Shown: piece by piece, positions 12,106 to 22,858 of the stretch
Numbering within the stretch: the stretch's first letter is position 1
Layout of the letters: every line of letters starts with the position of its first letter
DNA from: Neofusicoccum parvum
Lineage: Eukaryota > Ascomycota > Dothideomycetes > Botryosphaeriales > Botryosphaeriaceae
Direction of reading: 5' to 3'
NCBI GenBank assembly: GCA_020912385.1
Contig: CP087206.1
Location: 1,798,001 to 1,862,000 of the forward strand
DNA: 64,000 bases
Program-made: the position numbers and the translations under genes
Notes under the pieces: model-generated
The model's input: only the letters and a program-made list of their open reading frames with translations
Databases searched by the model: none
What the model was told of the DNA's origin: nothing

Positions 12106-15100
12106 ATGACGACGCTGAGAAAAGAGCTCGATCAGGCTCACACATTCCTTGCTCCTGCCCTCGAGGCCGGTAAATTTTGTCCGCCCAGCTCCGGAGCCAC
12201 ACGCTGAGGAGACATAGGGAACGACGACGTGGTAGTTCGCCTGAGCAATAAAACCGACACTTCCACACCTTCCGATTCCCGTAGAAGTGTGTTGAGAGCA
12301 GCGTTGAGCCATGTTTTTCGAATTCACGAGGCAGACATAGTCCAGCAGAAAGAAGCCGCTCCAGCAGACGGCGAGGGTGAATACAACGAGGAGTCGAGGA
12401 CGACGCTGTATGGACTCCTGGATCTCATAGTAATCCGCGGTATTCTTCCATCTCTATCGCCTGGAGTTGCCGCGAAGCACCGCCCCAAGTCTATGATCCC
12501 AAGTCTGAGGGACGCCACTGTTGGCGGCGAGAAGGACACCGAGTTGCTTTGCGAAACTATTGATGGTTTGAGCAAAATCCTGGAGAATCCTAGCGCTGGT
12601 CTAGCACCACTGCTTAGAGAGCGTATCCTGACAGATGTGTTGGCCGGTGCTGGGGAGTTGGCCTTCTGTCCTGGCTTGGCAGGCCACATCCACAACATGT
12701 ACGAGAAGGTTTTTGTGGAAATGGTCAATAAGTAAGTCCTGGCATTTCGTGCGGCCTCTCAAGCTTCTACCGTGAATGCTAACGACCTGTAGAACGCCAA
12801 TATCCTCTGCTTTACCTCTCCTCACATATCTCATGCAACCGACGACACCCCCATGGCTTAAATCTCAACTTTCCAAGCAGCTCTCGCTCATCCCCCTTCG
12901 CCCTCGTGGTGTGAGACATACGATAGAGTTCATCGCTTCTTCATATCCACAGCCACAGCAACCAGCAGATGCCCATGACGTGCAGAACAAAGGTCCGTCG
13001 TTGCCGCTTGACGCCTTGACCCAAGCAGCAAAGCTCCTCTCGGCCGTGCCAAGCTCTATGGAAGCGGTGCCGTATTTCACAGCGCTAGCACCACAACTGT
13101 TGGCTCTCCTGGATGGTGTTGAAGGGCCAGAACTTGGAAAAGCGGCAGCCCTTATCATCGGAAGCGGGATCTTGGGAAAGAAAGCTTTAGGCGCACCAGG
13201 CGCAATCGGATGGCGCCTCTTCGCAGAACCCATTCTATCAAGAATCAATCTACCAACAGAAAACACCATCAAGAAAGAAGATACAAACTTCTCTGCGTCG
13301 AACCCCAGCTCAGTCGTCGTCCCGGAACATGAGTTGAGACTCTCGTTGAACCGCCTACTCACACTTCTGACATCCCGCCCAAGCCCTGGCCTGACGAAAC
13401 GATTACTTAGCCGCCTTATGCTCCCACTGTGGTCGCTTCTTGACTACGCCAAATCTCACCCGGTCGACCGCTTTTGGAGAGACTCACCGTGGAAGTTGCT
13501 CGAGACATTTTTCCGTCTAGGTGCCGGATCTGAACAGCTCGAGGCGCTAGCCGTGAACCTCCTGTGGGATGGCCCTCCCACTTGGAAATTCGCGCCTGGC
13601 AGCGAAGGCGGAGTTGAGGTTCGCTGGAAAGGACGAATAGGTGCTGATGATGGCTTCAATATTATTGAGCAGATGGGCAAGGTGGAGCAGCGGCTGGCGA
13701 CCTATCAAGAGATTCTGGCCTCGAGTAGTGTTGAGGATCAAGATGTTGGAGAGTTGTTTGTCAGGCTGAGTAGACGTTGGCTGGTGCCAGGCTCTTCAGC
13801 GGCTGGCGTGCCCAAGCTGGAAGTCACTGCTGAAGAAGATCCGCTGCAGTCTCTCATCATCGCGAAGCTCGTCATGGGCATGCTGGAGAAGTTCAAGGAT
13901 AAGCTGGCAGCAGATCCGGACAACATGATCGAGCTGGTCAAGCAACTGCTGGACGAGTGGTCGGAATCGGACAACGCCAAGAAGAAGCGTGCCGAAGACT
14001 TGAGGAAAGCCAACTACGCCGGCCTCCGCAACATCGTCCAGCAGCGACAGAGCAAGGCACAGCAGGATGACGGTACCCCAGCTGGAGTCGACTCAAGCGA
14101 CGTGCTTCCAGTAGCGCTCAGTCTCTTGAACACCTTACTCTCCGCTCCCAACTTTCAGCCGACAACCCAAACATCCTCCACCCTCTCCACCATTATCCCT
14201 ACGCTCTCCAGTCTCAGCAACCCGGAACCCGGCAGCGACCTTCCTCCATCTGTTTCAATGACGGCATCCAACCTCACAACCCGTGTCTCTACATTACTAA
14301 ACCTCCCTCTACCCTCATCTTCCACCACAACCCCATCTTCCAACGCCCCTTCCACCTCCAATGCCGAAGACGAAAAGGCCCTCCAAACCGCCCTCACCGA
14401 CCTAACATCCCCTCACCCACCCATCCGCGCCTCAGCCCTTTCCGCCATCACCACCCTCGCCACCGCTCACTCCTCCGCCCTCGACCTCCCGCAACTAACC
14501 CTCCTTCTGCTCCACACCGCCCTCCCCGACCCCGACGAATACGTCCACCTCCACACCATCAACGCCCTCACCGCGCTCTCCGCCCTCGACCCGCACCTGG
14601 TCGCCGGCAACCTCCTCGTCACCGCCTTCCTCGACGCCTCCGAAACCGCCGCGCTCGACACCCGCCTCCGCATCGGCGAAGCCCTCGGCCGCGTCGTCGC
14701 AGACCTGCGCGCCGGCCCGGCCCCGCCCTCCACCGCCGGCCCCGTCGTCGCCAGCATCGCCGCCGCCGCGACAGCCGTCTCCTCGCGGCGCGGCGACCGC
14801 ACCCGCGCCGCCCGCGACCGCGACCGCGCCGCCCGCCTCGCGGCCCGCAAGCAGCGCGACGCCGAGCGCGCGTGGGGCGGCGACGTGCCCGTCGACCCGC
14901 GCCTGCTCTCCGCCGAGGACGAGGGCGAGACGGAAGCAGACGGGCGCGACGCGGCCGCCCTCGCGGCCGTCGTGGCCGGCTGGGCCGACACCGGGCTGGA
15001 GGAGGACGTGCGGCTGCGGGCGCTGGCGCTGGCGGTGCTGGCCGCGGCTGTCGAGGCGCCGGGCAGCCTGGCGCTGGTGCCGGCCGAGACGGTGCGGCGG

Positions 15101-15544
15101 GCGGTCGATGTGGTGCTGGGGTGTCTGGTGGTCGAGACGGGGGAGCGGCATGCAATCTTGAGGCGGGCGGCGGTGCTGGTGGTGTACGGGTTGGTGAGGG
15201 CGATGGATGCGGTGCATGAGGGGGATGGGAGTGGCGTGGCGGAGGGGGCGGGGCTGGCGGCGGGCAAGTGGGAGGAGGTAGAGAGGGTGGTGGGGTGGGT
15301 GAGGGAGAGGGACGGGGATGCGGTTGTGAAGGGGCATGCGGCGGAGGTGTTGGAGGCGTTGGAGACGTGGCACATGAAGAAGGCGTTGGGTGTGAAGGGG
15401 GATGGGTCGTTGGCTGGGCAGGGCGTGCGGATGACCGACGATTTGGGACTGGCTGGGTTGAGGGGCCTGAATGTGAGCGTGAATTTCGAGGAGAATGGCA
15501 GACCAGGTGGTGGTAGAAAGCTTGTGATTGAGGAGGTTGAGTAG
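12106..15544 (+). CDS. rtp1: Rtp1/Tango6-like RNA polymerase II assembly and nuclear import factor
   Basis: HEAT-repeat-like protein of the Rtp1/TANGO6 (TMCO7) family, which in yeast promotes cytoplasmic assembly and nuclear import of RNA polymerase II. Exons 12106-12169, 12218-12731 and 12793-15544 join in frame to 1109 aa; introns are 48 and 61 bp with GTAAAT/GTAAGT donors. The ATG at 12106 has a CACC context. Helical repeats run through the whole chain. The segment near the C-terminus ending LAGLRGLNVSVNF fits the family's second C-terminal domain. Residues about 640-900 are encoded by very GC-rich, Ala/Arg-rich DNA (14.4-15.3 kb), unlike the rest of the gene; that creates long antisense frames that are not genes. 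The family call is by recognition of the overall pattern, not a search. Confidence 0.85.
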
Positions 15545-15685
15545 AATGGTAGGGGAAATGGTAGCAGAGTTCTTGATGTAGCACGATTCGCACGAGAAGT
15601 TGATGTTCAAGAGGATGTGGCCGTGACTAGCCAGTCCGGCCTTTCTCATTGGTGGTATCTTTTTCCGACAACCTTTAGAACTCCT

Positions 15686-15691
15686 AATAAA
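15686..15691 (+). terminator. polyadenylation-type AATAAA downstream of rtp1
   Basis: An exact AATAAA hexamer lies about 142 bases after the rtp1 stop codon and before the convergent ORF at 15775. It is the most likely 3'-end signal of rtp1. Confidence 0.5.
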
Positions 15692-15774
15692 GCATGCTTT
15701 TCAGCAAGCAGATAGAGACCCCATCCTGATCCAATGCCATTGACTATGCCGCTAAGAGAAGAACCGCCAGAAAT

Positions 15775-16128
15775 TTATTCCTTCTTGACCATGGCACGCT
15801 TCTTGTTCGGAGACATATCGACCTCGTCCTTCTCGTTATCGTCATTGTGCTCGCGCTTGAAAGAGACGGTGTTGGTGTTAGAACTAGGGGAATCGCGAAG
15901 AGAGGTAGGAACAGAAGGCTCCACGGTGTGCAGCCAAGACTGAACGTATTGCGGAGACTTCGAGAAGGCGGGCTTAGGAGGATCGGTGGCCTTCGTGTTG
16001 GCGCGGTGCTGGCCCATACTGAATTCATCTTTGAAAGTCGCAAGTCCCTGGGAAGAAGCCATGATGTCCTTGCCAGCCTTGGGCTCAGTCTTCACAACAG
16101 GAGGATCTGCAGCCACCGAAGTAGTCAT
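15775..16128 (-). CDS. 117-aa hydrophilic protein directly downstream of Sm F
   Basis: Uninterrupted 117-codon frame from an ATG at 16128, only 14 bases after the Sm F stop codon on the same strand. There is no room for a promoter or a 3'UTR between them, so it is probably the second cistron of one mRNA or lies in the Sm F 3'UTR. The product is charged and low in hydrophobic residues, with a C-terminal basic patch (PNKKRAMVKKE) that resembles a nuclear localisation signal. No domain is recognised. The ATG context (CCT before ATG) is weak, which fits reinitiation rather than strong independent initiation. It could also have its own transcript starting within smF. Confidence 0.55.
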   Translation of the reverse strand: MTTSVAADPPVVKTEPKAGKDIMASSQGLATFKDEFSMGQHRANTKATDPPKPAFSKSPQYVQSWLHTVEPSVPTSLRDSPSSNTNTVSFKREHNDDNEKDEVDMSPNKKRAMVKKE

Positions 16129-16142
16129 AGGCGCGCTTTACA

Positions 16143-16608
16143 TCAACCGCTCATTTCTGTATCGTTCGACTTGCCTTCCGCGGCGTCCTTGGCGGCGATC
16201 CAGAGGACGTTGTTGCAGCTGCGAAGCAAGGCTGGTCAGAGCGGGGTCCACAGAGCGGTACGAGAGCATGGGAACTTACCGGATCAAGACCTGGCCGAGA
16301 GAGCCGGTGCTCTTGCCGTCAATGAACTCCTCGGTGTTGGCAAGCTGGAGGTTCATGTAGCTGTCGGCGCTGACCAGGGCGCCGGTGTACTCGGTGTAGC
16401 CCCACTTGAGGCGGACGCGGATCTCCTTGCCCACACTGCGCGAGAAGATCTGGTTAGCCGGGCGGCGACGCGCAGATTGGGGCGCGCGCAGGTAAGGCGG
16501 CGGGAAACGTACAGGGCAACGAGCATGGGGCGCGGGTTAACGGGGAGGAATCCCTGCGGAGGTCAGTACAGAGCGCAATTGCAGGGGCGAGACAGAGCTT
16601 ACACTCAT
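16143..16608 (-). CDS. smf: Small nuclear ribonucleoprotein Sm F
   Basis: Core Sm-ring subunit of the spliceosomal U1, U2, U4 and U5 snRNPs. Four exons join in frame to 92 aa: 16608-16603 (only ATGAGT), 16553-16513, 16435-16280 and 16218-16143. All introns are GT-AG, and the first splits the gene after two codons, so simple ORF finding misses the start. Diagnostic residues are [52 protein letters not shown] and GQVLIRCNNVLWI, which match the Sm1 and Sm2 motifs of Sm F (yeast Smx3), including the MN pair and RCNN RNA-contact segment. The stop is 14 bases from the start of a second ORF. Confidence 0.93.
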
Positions 16609-16860
16609 GCTGGGCGGCTCGGTGACGTTCGTCGGGGCTGAGGATGGTGGGTGGTCGGTGGTTAGGCGGCGGGCCAGGTCGCGCGCAGCTGGAGGAGCTT
16701 TCGAAAAGATGCGCTCGGGCCACCGCTAGTCCCGTTGCGTCGCTAGCGTCGCTCCTGGAGCTCCTCTGCCTTGCGCGCAGGACTTGCCATGTGCCAACAC
16801 CAGCTGCATCATCTATCACCAGTTGGTGCTTGCGCTTCGGATCGGATTTCCGGCGTGTCT

Positions 16861-17282
16861 AGCCTGTCCCGCACATCTCAGCCTTATCCCAAAATAGCAG
16901 TGACGCGTCCACTTTGATGATCATCTTTGCTCTGTCTGGCCGTCCAAATTTCAGCCTCGAAAATTGCTCATTTTTGGCGACACTGCTATTATTCTTCGCA
17001 GAACCGCCAGCTACAACGGTCTTGTACTTTTGACTCGCAATCATCAGACCTGTTTCAGGTCAAGACAATCTCGACCGATGTCTCTCCCTACCGTCAACAA
17101 GCATGGTCCCTTTAACGCCCCCCAATACAACGTCATTCAACAACCCACAGACTTCCACCAGGCGGTCCTTCCTCAAAGCACAACCCCCCCGATCATCTCC
17201 CTCATAATATACTCCCATCGCCACGCCCACTTGCTTCTCCCAGACCTCCAACAAATCCACTCCAACAAACCAAACATCCACC
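16861..17282. other. intergenic region upstream of a small Cys-rich gene
   Basis: No gene was seen. The stretch is pyrimidine- and CA-rich toward 17282, as expected of a fungal 5'UTR. Confidence 0.4.
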
Positions 17283-17477
17283 ATGTGCAAACCCATCAGT
17301 GCCACTTACAACTGCGGCTGCCCACAGCCCCCACAACGCTATGTCCGCTGTTCGGAGCGGAAGAAATCCAACAAAACCTGTCCGGATAGTGACGACTCAT
17401 CGCACGCTTTTCAAGTTACAGTCTGGCTGTGCCGTGGCTGTATGGAGCGGCGGAACTGGGCCGTGCCGTGTGAATGA
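17283..17477 (+). CDS. small cysteine-rich protein, 64 aa
   Basis: Single-exon frame with an excellent start context (CCACC before ATG). The product has seven cysteines, beginning MCKPISATYNCGCPQP and with CRGCMERRNW near the end. There is no signal peptide. The Y-x-CGC start followed by spaced Cys residues resembles short, poorly characterised fungal proteins that may bind zinc; this is a memory-based impression, not a domain match. Nothing in the neighbours suggests a role. Confidence 0.5.
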   Translation: MCKPISATYNCGCPQPPQRYVRCSERKKSNKTCPDSDDSSHAFQVTVWLCRGCMERRNWAVPCE

Positions 17478-17870
17478 GCGGCATGCAGCACGCAATCAAG
17501 AAAAGAACAGAGCGTTCCCTCTCGCCGGCTGAGAGGGAGACGGAAGGAAGAACGACCAAATCTTGAGAGACTTTGAGGGTTTGCTCTGTCGGTGGAGCAA
17601 CACGACACCTCGAGGATCCGGCAGGAGGAAACAGGGCTCTGGTGTATCCGGTCCAAAGAATCAGCAAGGAATACAGAGATGGATGGATCCAATCTCGAAA
17701 TCCAATTCAGGAAAGCAGCCGAGATAGGGCAAGAGGGACAAAACAGTTCCGCCCGTACATTGAATCCCCGACCTACAACGTAATCTGCCGACGATTGCGA
17801 CATTACCCAGCAACACTTCATGTGTCACCGCAGGTCACATTTTCTATATCGCCACGACGGCAGGAGTACC

Positions 17871-17976
17871 GGAAGGAGCACTGGAAGCAGTACTGGAAAT
17901 TTACTGGAAGGAGTAATGGAAGGAGTATTGGATGTTTATTAGGAGGAATAATGGAAGGAGTATCGGAAGGAGCGTT
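17871..17976 (+). repeat. imperfect 12-bp minisatellite
   Basis: Degenerate tandem copies of a unit close to GGAAGGAGTATT, eight or nine in all, with point changes and one longer spacer (GGATGTTTATTAGG). It lies in non-coding sequence between the Cys-rich gene and the end of the gene cluster at 18.5 kb. Confidence 0.65.
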
Positions 17977-17977
17977 G

Positions 17978-18542
17978 GATTCTTTGGTTCACGTGCAGGA
18001 TTCGGCGCACATCCTCGAAAGCATTTCCTTTTTCTTTTTCTCTTTTTTTCTTTTTACACATGTATGCTTGTCTTTAGTAGACCGCCTGTTTTACTACGGT
18101 CTTTACGGAAGATTAACTCCGCAAAAGAGGTGCTTATCACACTGGCGAGAAGAGTGCCTCAAAATCGATCTTTTTGAGAGGTCAAAATAGTGATTTGCCT
18201 GGTATGGGTTTTATGAGCTTCTTTAGCTGCCGAAGGGAGCAAGGCAAGCTGCAATCCTCACGCCTATTCTTACTACTTCGGCTCCAACAAGACAGACACT
18301 GGGGTGGCCAGCCTTGGGGGCCGTTACTGCGTAGGTGTGTAGGTGTGCCTCTAGCCTTGACGCTTTCGTTCACTGGTGCAGAACCGACAAGGACCTCCCC
18401 AGTGATAACCATTGGTGATCTCTACTCTCTGATAAAGTGGCTGCACTAAAATTTGTGTCGACACGTGAGATGGCCACTTTTCTTTCCTTCAAACGAATAT
18501 AGATTTTTGCATTCCTTCTAAGGTCTCCAGTAGTAGGCCACC
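17978..18542. other. intergenic region, nothing recognised
   Basis: Mixed composition with a T-rich tract near 18030-18055. No frame with an ATG and coding character was found. Confidence 0.4.
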
Positions 18543-18932
18543 TTAAAGATACTTTTTCAGTGAATGTTCCTCACGAACGTTAGCGTTCTCACTCCACAAG
18601 CACGAGTGAACCATGACATACAGGCGAGTGGTTTGTTTCATAGTCAATATGCACAAAAGCGGTCTGGCAGATGTGAAGGGTGTATTCGTCCATATTAATT
18701 TCAAACAAAAAACGTGTTGGGAAGGCTTTTCACAAAGTTCAGGGTCAGAACTAATCTGGCTATTGATCCAATCAATAACTAAATCCGTGAGAAGATATCG
18801 TTCAGTCATTTTCGTTTGCTTTTCCACTATCATATGCGTAGAAATAGACAACCCGAACAAAATTATGCCAGTAATACGCTTAAAGAAATGCTGAGGAACA
18901 ATGCTAGGAAATCCGAAACCATATAGTTCCAT
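18543..18932 (-). CDS. 129-aa ORF starting 10 nt after the stop of the large orphan gene
   Basis: ATG at 18932 follows the TAG at 18945-18943 after ten bases on the same strand, in another frame. The frame stays open for 129 codons in AT-leaning DNA. The product has one hydrophobic segment at about residues 18-33 (FFKRITGIILFGLSIS) that could be a membrane anchor or signal anchor, then a mixed soluble part with several cysteines. No family is recognised. It may be a second cistron, a separate gene whose promoter lies in the upstream coding region, or chance in a 3'UTR. Confidence 0.35.
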   Translation of the reverse strand: MELYGFGFPSIVPQHFFKRITGIILFGLSISTHMIVEKQTKMTERYLLTDLVIDWINSQISSDPELCEKPSQHVFCLKLIWTNTPFTSARPLLCILTMKQTTRLYVMVHSCLWSENANVREEHSLKKYL

Positions 18933-18942
18933 GCTGAGCAGG

Positions 18943-21898
18943 CTACACGACGTAAATTACCGGCTTCTTGTGGCGAAATCTCTCTCGCTCAGCTTCCGCG
19001 CAAGCCCAACAAGGATTGCGTCCAAGAACGATCGTCAAGTTGTCACGGGCAATATTAAGCGCGCAAGCAGCCAGTCTTGCTTCCCAATTACCAAAAGCAC
19101 GAACAACCGCATCTCTGGAAGGACAGTCAAGGAACTCATCCCAAGAGTCCATCGTGATGAGATCGGGCACGCGTGCAGCTTTTCTGTCACTGCTGTGCTG
19201 CGTACACTTGCCTGTGCACAGAATCTGTCTGCAAAGCATGCTATCCAAGGATGAGAGGATGTCCAAATCTGCAATCCAGCGACCTTGGTGGTGCACGGAG
19301 ATGACTGTTTCCAGGAGCACCATTTCCGTATATCGGGTTCCGCGCTTACCAGTGTCCACAGGCAGGCTGAAGCCACTGAAGCTCAGATGCAAGGATGTGC
19401 CTTGGAAGCAATCCATGAGCTGACCGTCGAAGTCGGAATTATCGAGAAATTTCCAGTCATCCAACTCTTTCTTTTTGGGGTTGTGCGAAGGGGGCAGTAG
19501 CATTGCCACACCGGCTCTACCAATGTTGCCTTGAACTCGGATTATGGATGCGTCAGGCTTTCGGATGGGATCGCACAGTAGCGATGATGAGACAAAGAGG
19601 GAGTTTCCGCTCGCCATCGCCATAACAGCCTCCAAACCTTCTGGTAGGATGTCGATGGTGCCAGATTCAAGTCTTGATATGCAAGCGAACTTTGCAGCAC
19701 GGCTAAGCTCAAACGGCTCGAACGCGGACGCCGATCTTGCCTCAAGGCTTTCAGCCTGGTTCTTAGTGGTGGACGATCTCGCCTTGAATAACCATTTCGA
19801 TTGCCCAAGGCAATGCTTCACACAGCTCTTTGAGATGGTTGCGCCCGCCAGCTCAGAGTAGACATCTGCAACAGTTGCGAGGGCCTTGAGTGATATAAGC
19901 GCCTCACTGATGTCTCCCCTGAATTGAGAGTCCTGATCGATCATATGTTGCAGCAACGTAAGTTGAATAAACTCATTATCCCGAATTGCGGGAGTAACAT
20001 CGTCAAATTTGAACAAGACTGGATATTCACTTGGCTTTTCGTCTGCGATGAAAATTGCGGCTGTTGCAGGATCTCCGAAGAATAAATGGAACGGTATTCC
20101 AGTGAGCTTCCTCGGATTTTTCTTGTCGACTTTACCTTTGTAGAGTGCGAACTCAGCGAAGTTTCCGAAAAAATCGTCCACAGTGACAGTTATAGGAGTA
20201 CTTCCAAGCTGAAGGGGGGCCGATACCCAAAAAAAAGCGTGTGTCCGTTCGAACAGGGGCTCTGACTATGTCGGCCTGTCGAAGTACGAGAACTTGTTCA
20301 TTGTGTTCTTTGAGATTGGCATGTGGCGGCTCCCAACGGAACAGTTCCCTCTCCCCTGTGCCGGCAGTTTCGAACGATGTCACTGGTACGCTGGCGTACC
20401 CGAAAGCTGTAGATTTTGGGATTGCGTACCGTATAAGCAACCGGTTCGGGTCTATCTTCATCCGTCTCGCAAATCTGCGGAGCAGTCGTATCCGGCTTTG
20501 TGTGTCCACCACCACTGACAAGAGTACCTCGGGCTCCTGCAGTCTGACTATCTGCGACTTTTGGTTGTGAAGTCCGAGAAACTCGGCGCAGCGTCTGCGC
20601 CCATATTCAACCAACTTCCGGCCTTCATCGTGGATGATTGATCCTTTGTCGGAGTCTAGGAGTGACCAGGCTTCCTTGCCCATCCGAGCGAGCCAGCTTT
20701 TGTCGGATGGCCTCACGGGAAATTTTGAGGATTTCGCTAAAGAGTTAAGCTTGTTGTTGCACAGACGTTCTGAAACAACAGCGACAAGCTCCACAACCTT
20801 GAGTGTGTCCAGCGATGATTCTGTCCAGCCTGACATGATGCTGCCGATACTTAAGAGGATGAGCTGTGAGATCGAGAGCCTGGAGCCATCAAAGTGCAAG
20901 GTCTTTTCCGCGTTGACCGGAGGTCCGTAAAACTTGTAGCAAGCCAAGGGCAATGACCATGATACTCCTTCAAAGTCGGCATTGTGGCGGGGAGTGGTGG
21001 ATTCCAAGCCTAAGGTGAGCACCGCTCCTGGAGCAATCAAAGGGTCCTTTTGCTCTACGAATTTATTCTTTTGGGTAAACACCGACATGTCAGGATAGAT
21101 GTGCCACGCGGAGATTGCGAGCAACACCGAGCCATCGATAATGCTGTGGGGGGCCCCCTGAACAAGCTTGTCCATCACGGTCATTGCCTGAACCCACGCT
21201 TGGATGACGCTTTCGTAGGTCGACACTTTGAGATTGACCGGGACGTTGATGTTGCCTATGATCAAGTTCAACTGCTTGTGCTTGATACCCATGGCTTCGT
21301 CAGCCGAAGAGAGCCATGCGCGTGCGCTGGCATCCCAGTCCGCGAGATCTTCGCGGCTGAGGTTGTGTCGTGCCGCCAACTCCGCAAAGATGTCGCTCGA
21401 GGTTGTATTCTCCAAGATTTCCTTCTTCCGGACGTTCACGATTTCTTCCCAGATGGATGTCGCCTCTGCGTTGGTGAACATCCGGGCCAACATGCAGCCA
21501 AGCAGGTGAACTGCCACAGCTCCATTGCCCGATGTTGCTGCCGCCCAGAGGCTGCCCCCGTCGATACCTGAGTGTTCGGCAAAGGGTCCGTAACGAAGCT
21601 TTGCATCTGTCGTTGGAGCTTTCGCAATCTCCGAAGCTCGAAGCCCATATACTCGAAACAGGTTGGGCGTTTGCGGTAAGATGGCACTGAACAGTGCTTG
21701 AAGCTTCCTAGCTGAGGCATGTATGGCCCCGTCTTCGGCTGCTTCCTTGCATCTAGAGGGGAGTGCTATCGCGACTGATCGGTACTCTTTAGGCGCTTCC
21801 AGCTTGACCAGGGATACGTCGAAATTTAGCGAGGCGAGGGCAAGCGTAAGTTCCTGGCTTCCATGAGCGAGAGATGCGACGAACTTGCTCAGTGACAT
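18943..21898 (-). CDS. large orphan fungal protein (about 984 aa) with an apparent frameshift
   Basis: Two abutting frames make one protein: ATG at 21898 to a stop at 20153, and a second frame running to 18943. They join without a gap if one base of the T8 run at 20229-20236 (minus strand) is not read: the text then passes from RTDTRFF into WVSAPLQLGSTPITVTVDDFFGN. No GT-AG intron fits. The sequence resembles ascomycete proteins of unknown function of about 900-1000 aa, with SAWHIYPDM in the middle and GRNPCWACAEAE near the C-terminus. No catalytic motif or membrane segment stands out. The indel could be a sequencing error, a null allele or a true frameshift site; the two halves otherwise look intact, so recent or artefactual is more likely. 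Confidence 0.75.
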
Positions 21899-22597
21899 TT
21901 CGGAATGATTGTGGGAACGTGTTGAAAGAGTTGACTCTGCTTCAGCCTCGCGCAGTGAGTGCGGGGTTCAGATGGACCCCACAAAATGGTGACACAAGTT
22001 AATCAGCATTACAAATGTGCAGCTGCATATTGCACGATAGAAAGATCCGTGTAAGCGTGATTGTGGCCGTATTCGTGATGTATTATCTTCGAATGATAGA
22101 GAGCCTAGACGCCGAAGCCGCTCCCACCCATCCGCTGCTCCCCCCAAATCCTACCTTGGCACCACTTTCACTACATTCCACTCCCTACCTTTCATTAATC
22201 ATTGGCTTTCATCACAGCCGCCTCCTTGAGTACTACTGGGCACCAATTCTTTCAGGGGGCCCAGGCTGTCTCATCGTCCGTTCGTTTCTAGTGCGCGCAA
22301 TTGATGAGTTCAATCGCGCCAATAAGCCCGACCATATTGAATGCATTGTTTAAGGGAAGAGGCACTAGCCGGACTTAAGCGTGGGATTGGCGAGCATTAA
22401 CCAAGTGTTCGTAACCTTAGCTATGGTGTTAGCCGCCTTTTCCCCTGACTTTTGGAACCCCTTCCCCTTTCTTTACCAGCCTGCCTATTCTAGTAACCAA
22501 ATAGCCACCTCTTCGCATCTCAGTCGCGCTGGTGAGTGGCTCGAGATGAGTGATGAGACATCGTGAGGGGGTCATTTTGTTCAAAAATGAAGCCTTG
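21899..22597. other. intergenic region
   Basis: Holds the promoter side of the large orphan gene and the 3' side of the small gene at 22.6 kb. A CCCC/CACC-rich tract lies near 22125-22160. No gene was seen. Confidence 0.4.
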
Positions 22598-22858
22598 TCA
22601 TCCACCACCGCCTCCCCCGAAACTATACCCACCTCTACAGTAGAAACGACGAGGACGCTCGCCGCGCAGACCTGGTGCATATAGCAAACCTGTATCTGCA
22701 GCGGGATTCGAGAGACCATAGTTGTACTTCGATGACGTATACTGTGGCTTGCGAGGACCGTTGCTGATGGGTCGAGAGGAGAGTTCAGAAGCTTGGAGCG
22801 CGGTTTGTGCTGCTGGTCCGGTCTTTTGAGGAGCTGGCCGAGATGGCCCGCAGCCCAT
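22598..22858 (-). CDS. small protein with MGCGPS lipidation-like N-terminus, 86 aa
   Basis: Single-exon frame starting AAA ATG GGC. The N-terminus MGCGPSRPAP has Gly2 and Cys3, the arrangement used for N-myristoylation plus palmitoylation, so membrane tethering is possible. The middle is Ser/Pro/Gln-rich; the end is SFGGGGGG. The frame is also open upstream of this ATG, so a longer product with an extra exon is possible. No family is recognised. Confidence 0.45.
   Translation of the reverse strand: MGCGPSRPAPQKTGPAAQTALQASELSSRPISNGPRKPQYTSSKYNYGLSNPAADTGLLYAPGLRGERPRRFYCRGGYSFGGGGGG

Noticed and set aside
14495..15649. 384-codon and 324-codon minus-strand frames
   Set aside because: Antisense to the GC-rich 3' part of rtp1; low-complexity composition and no domain.
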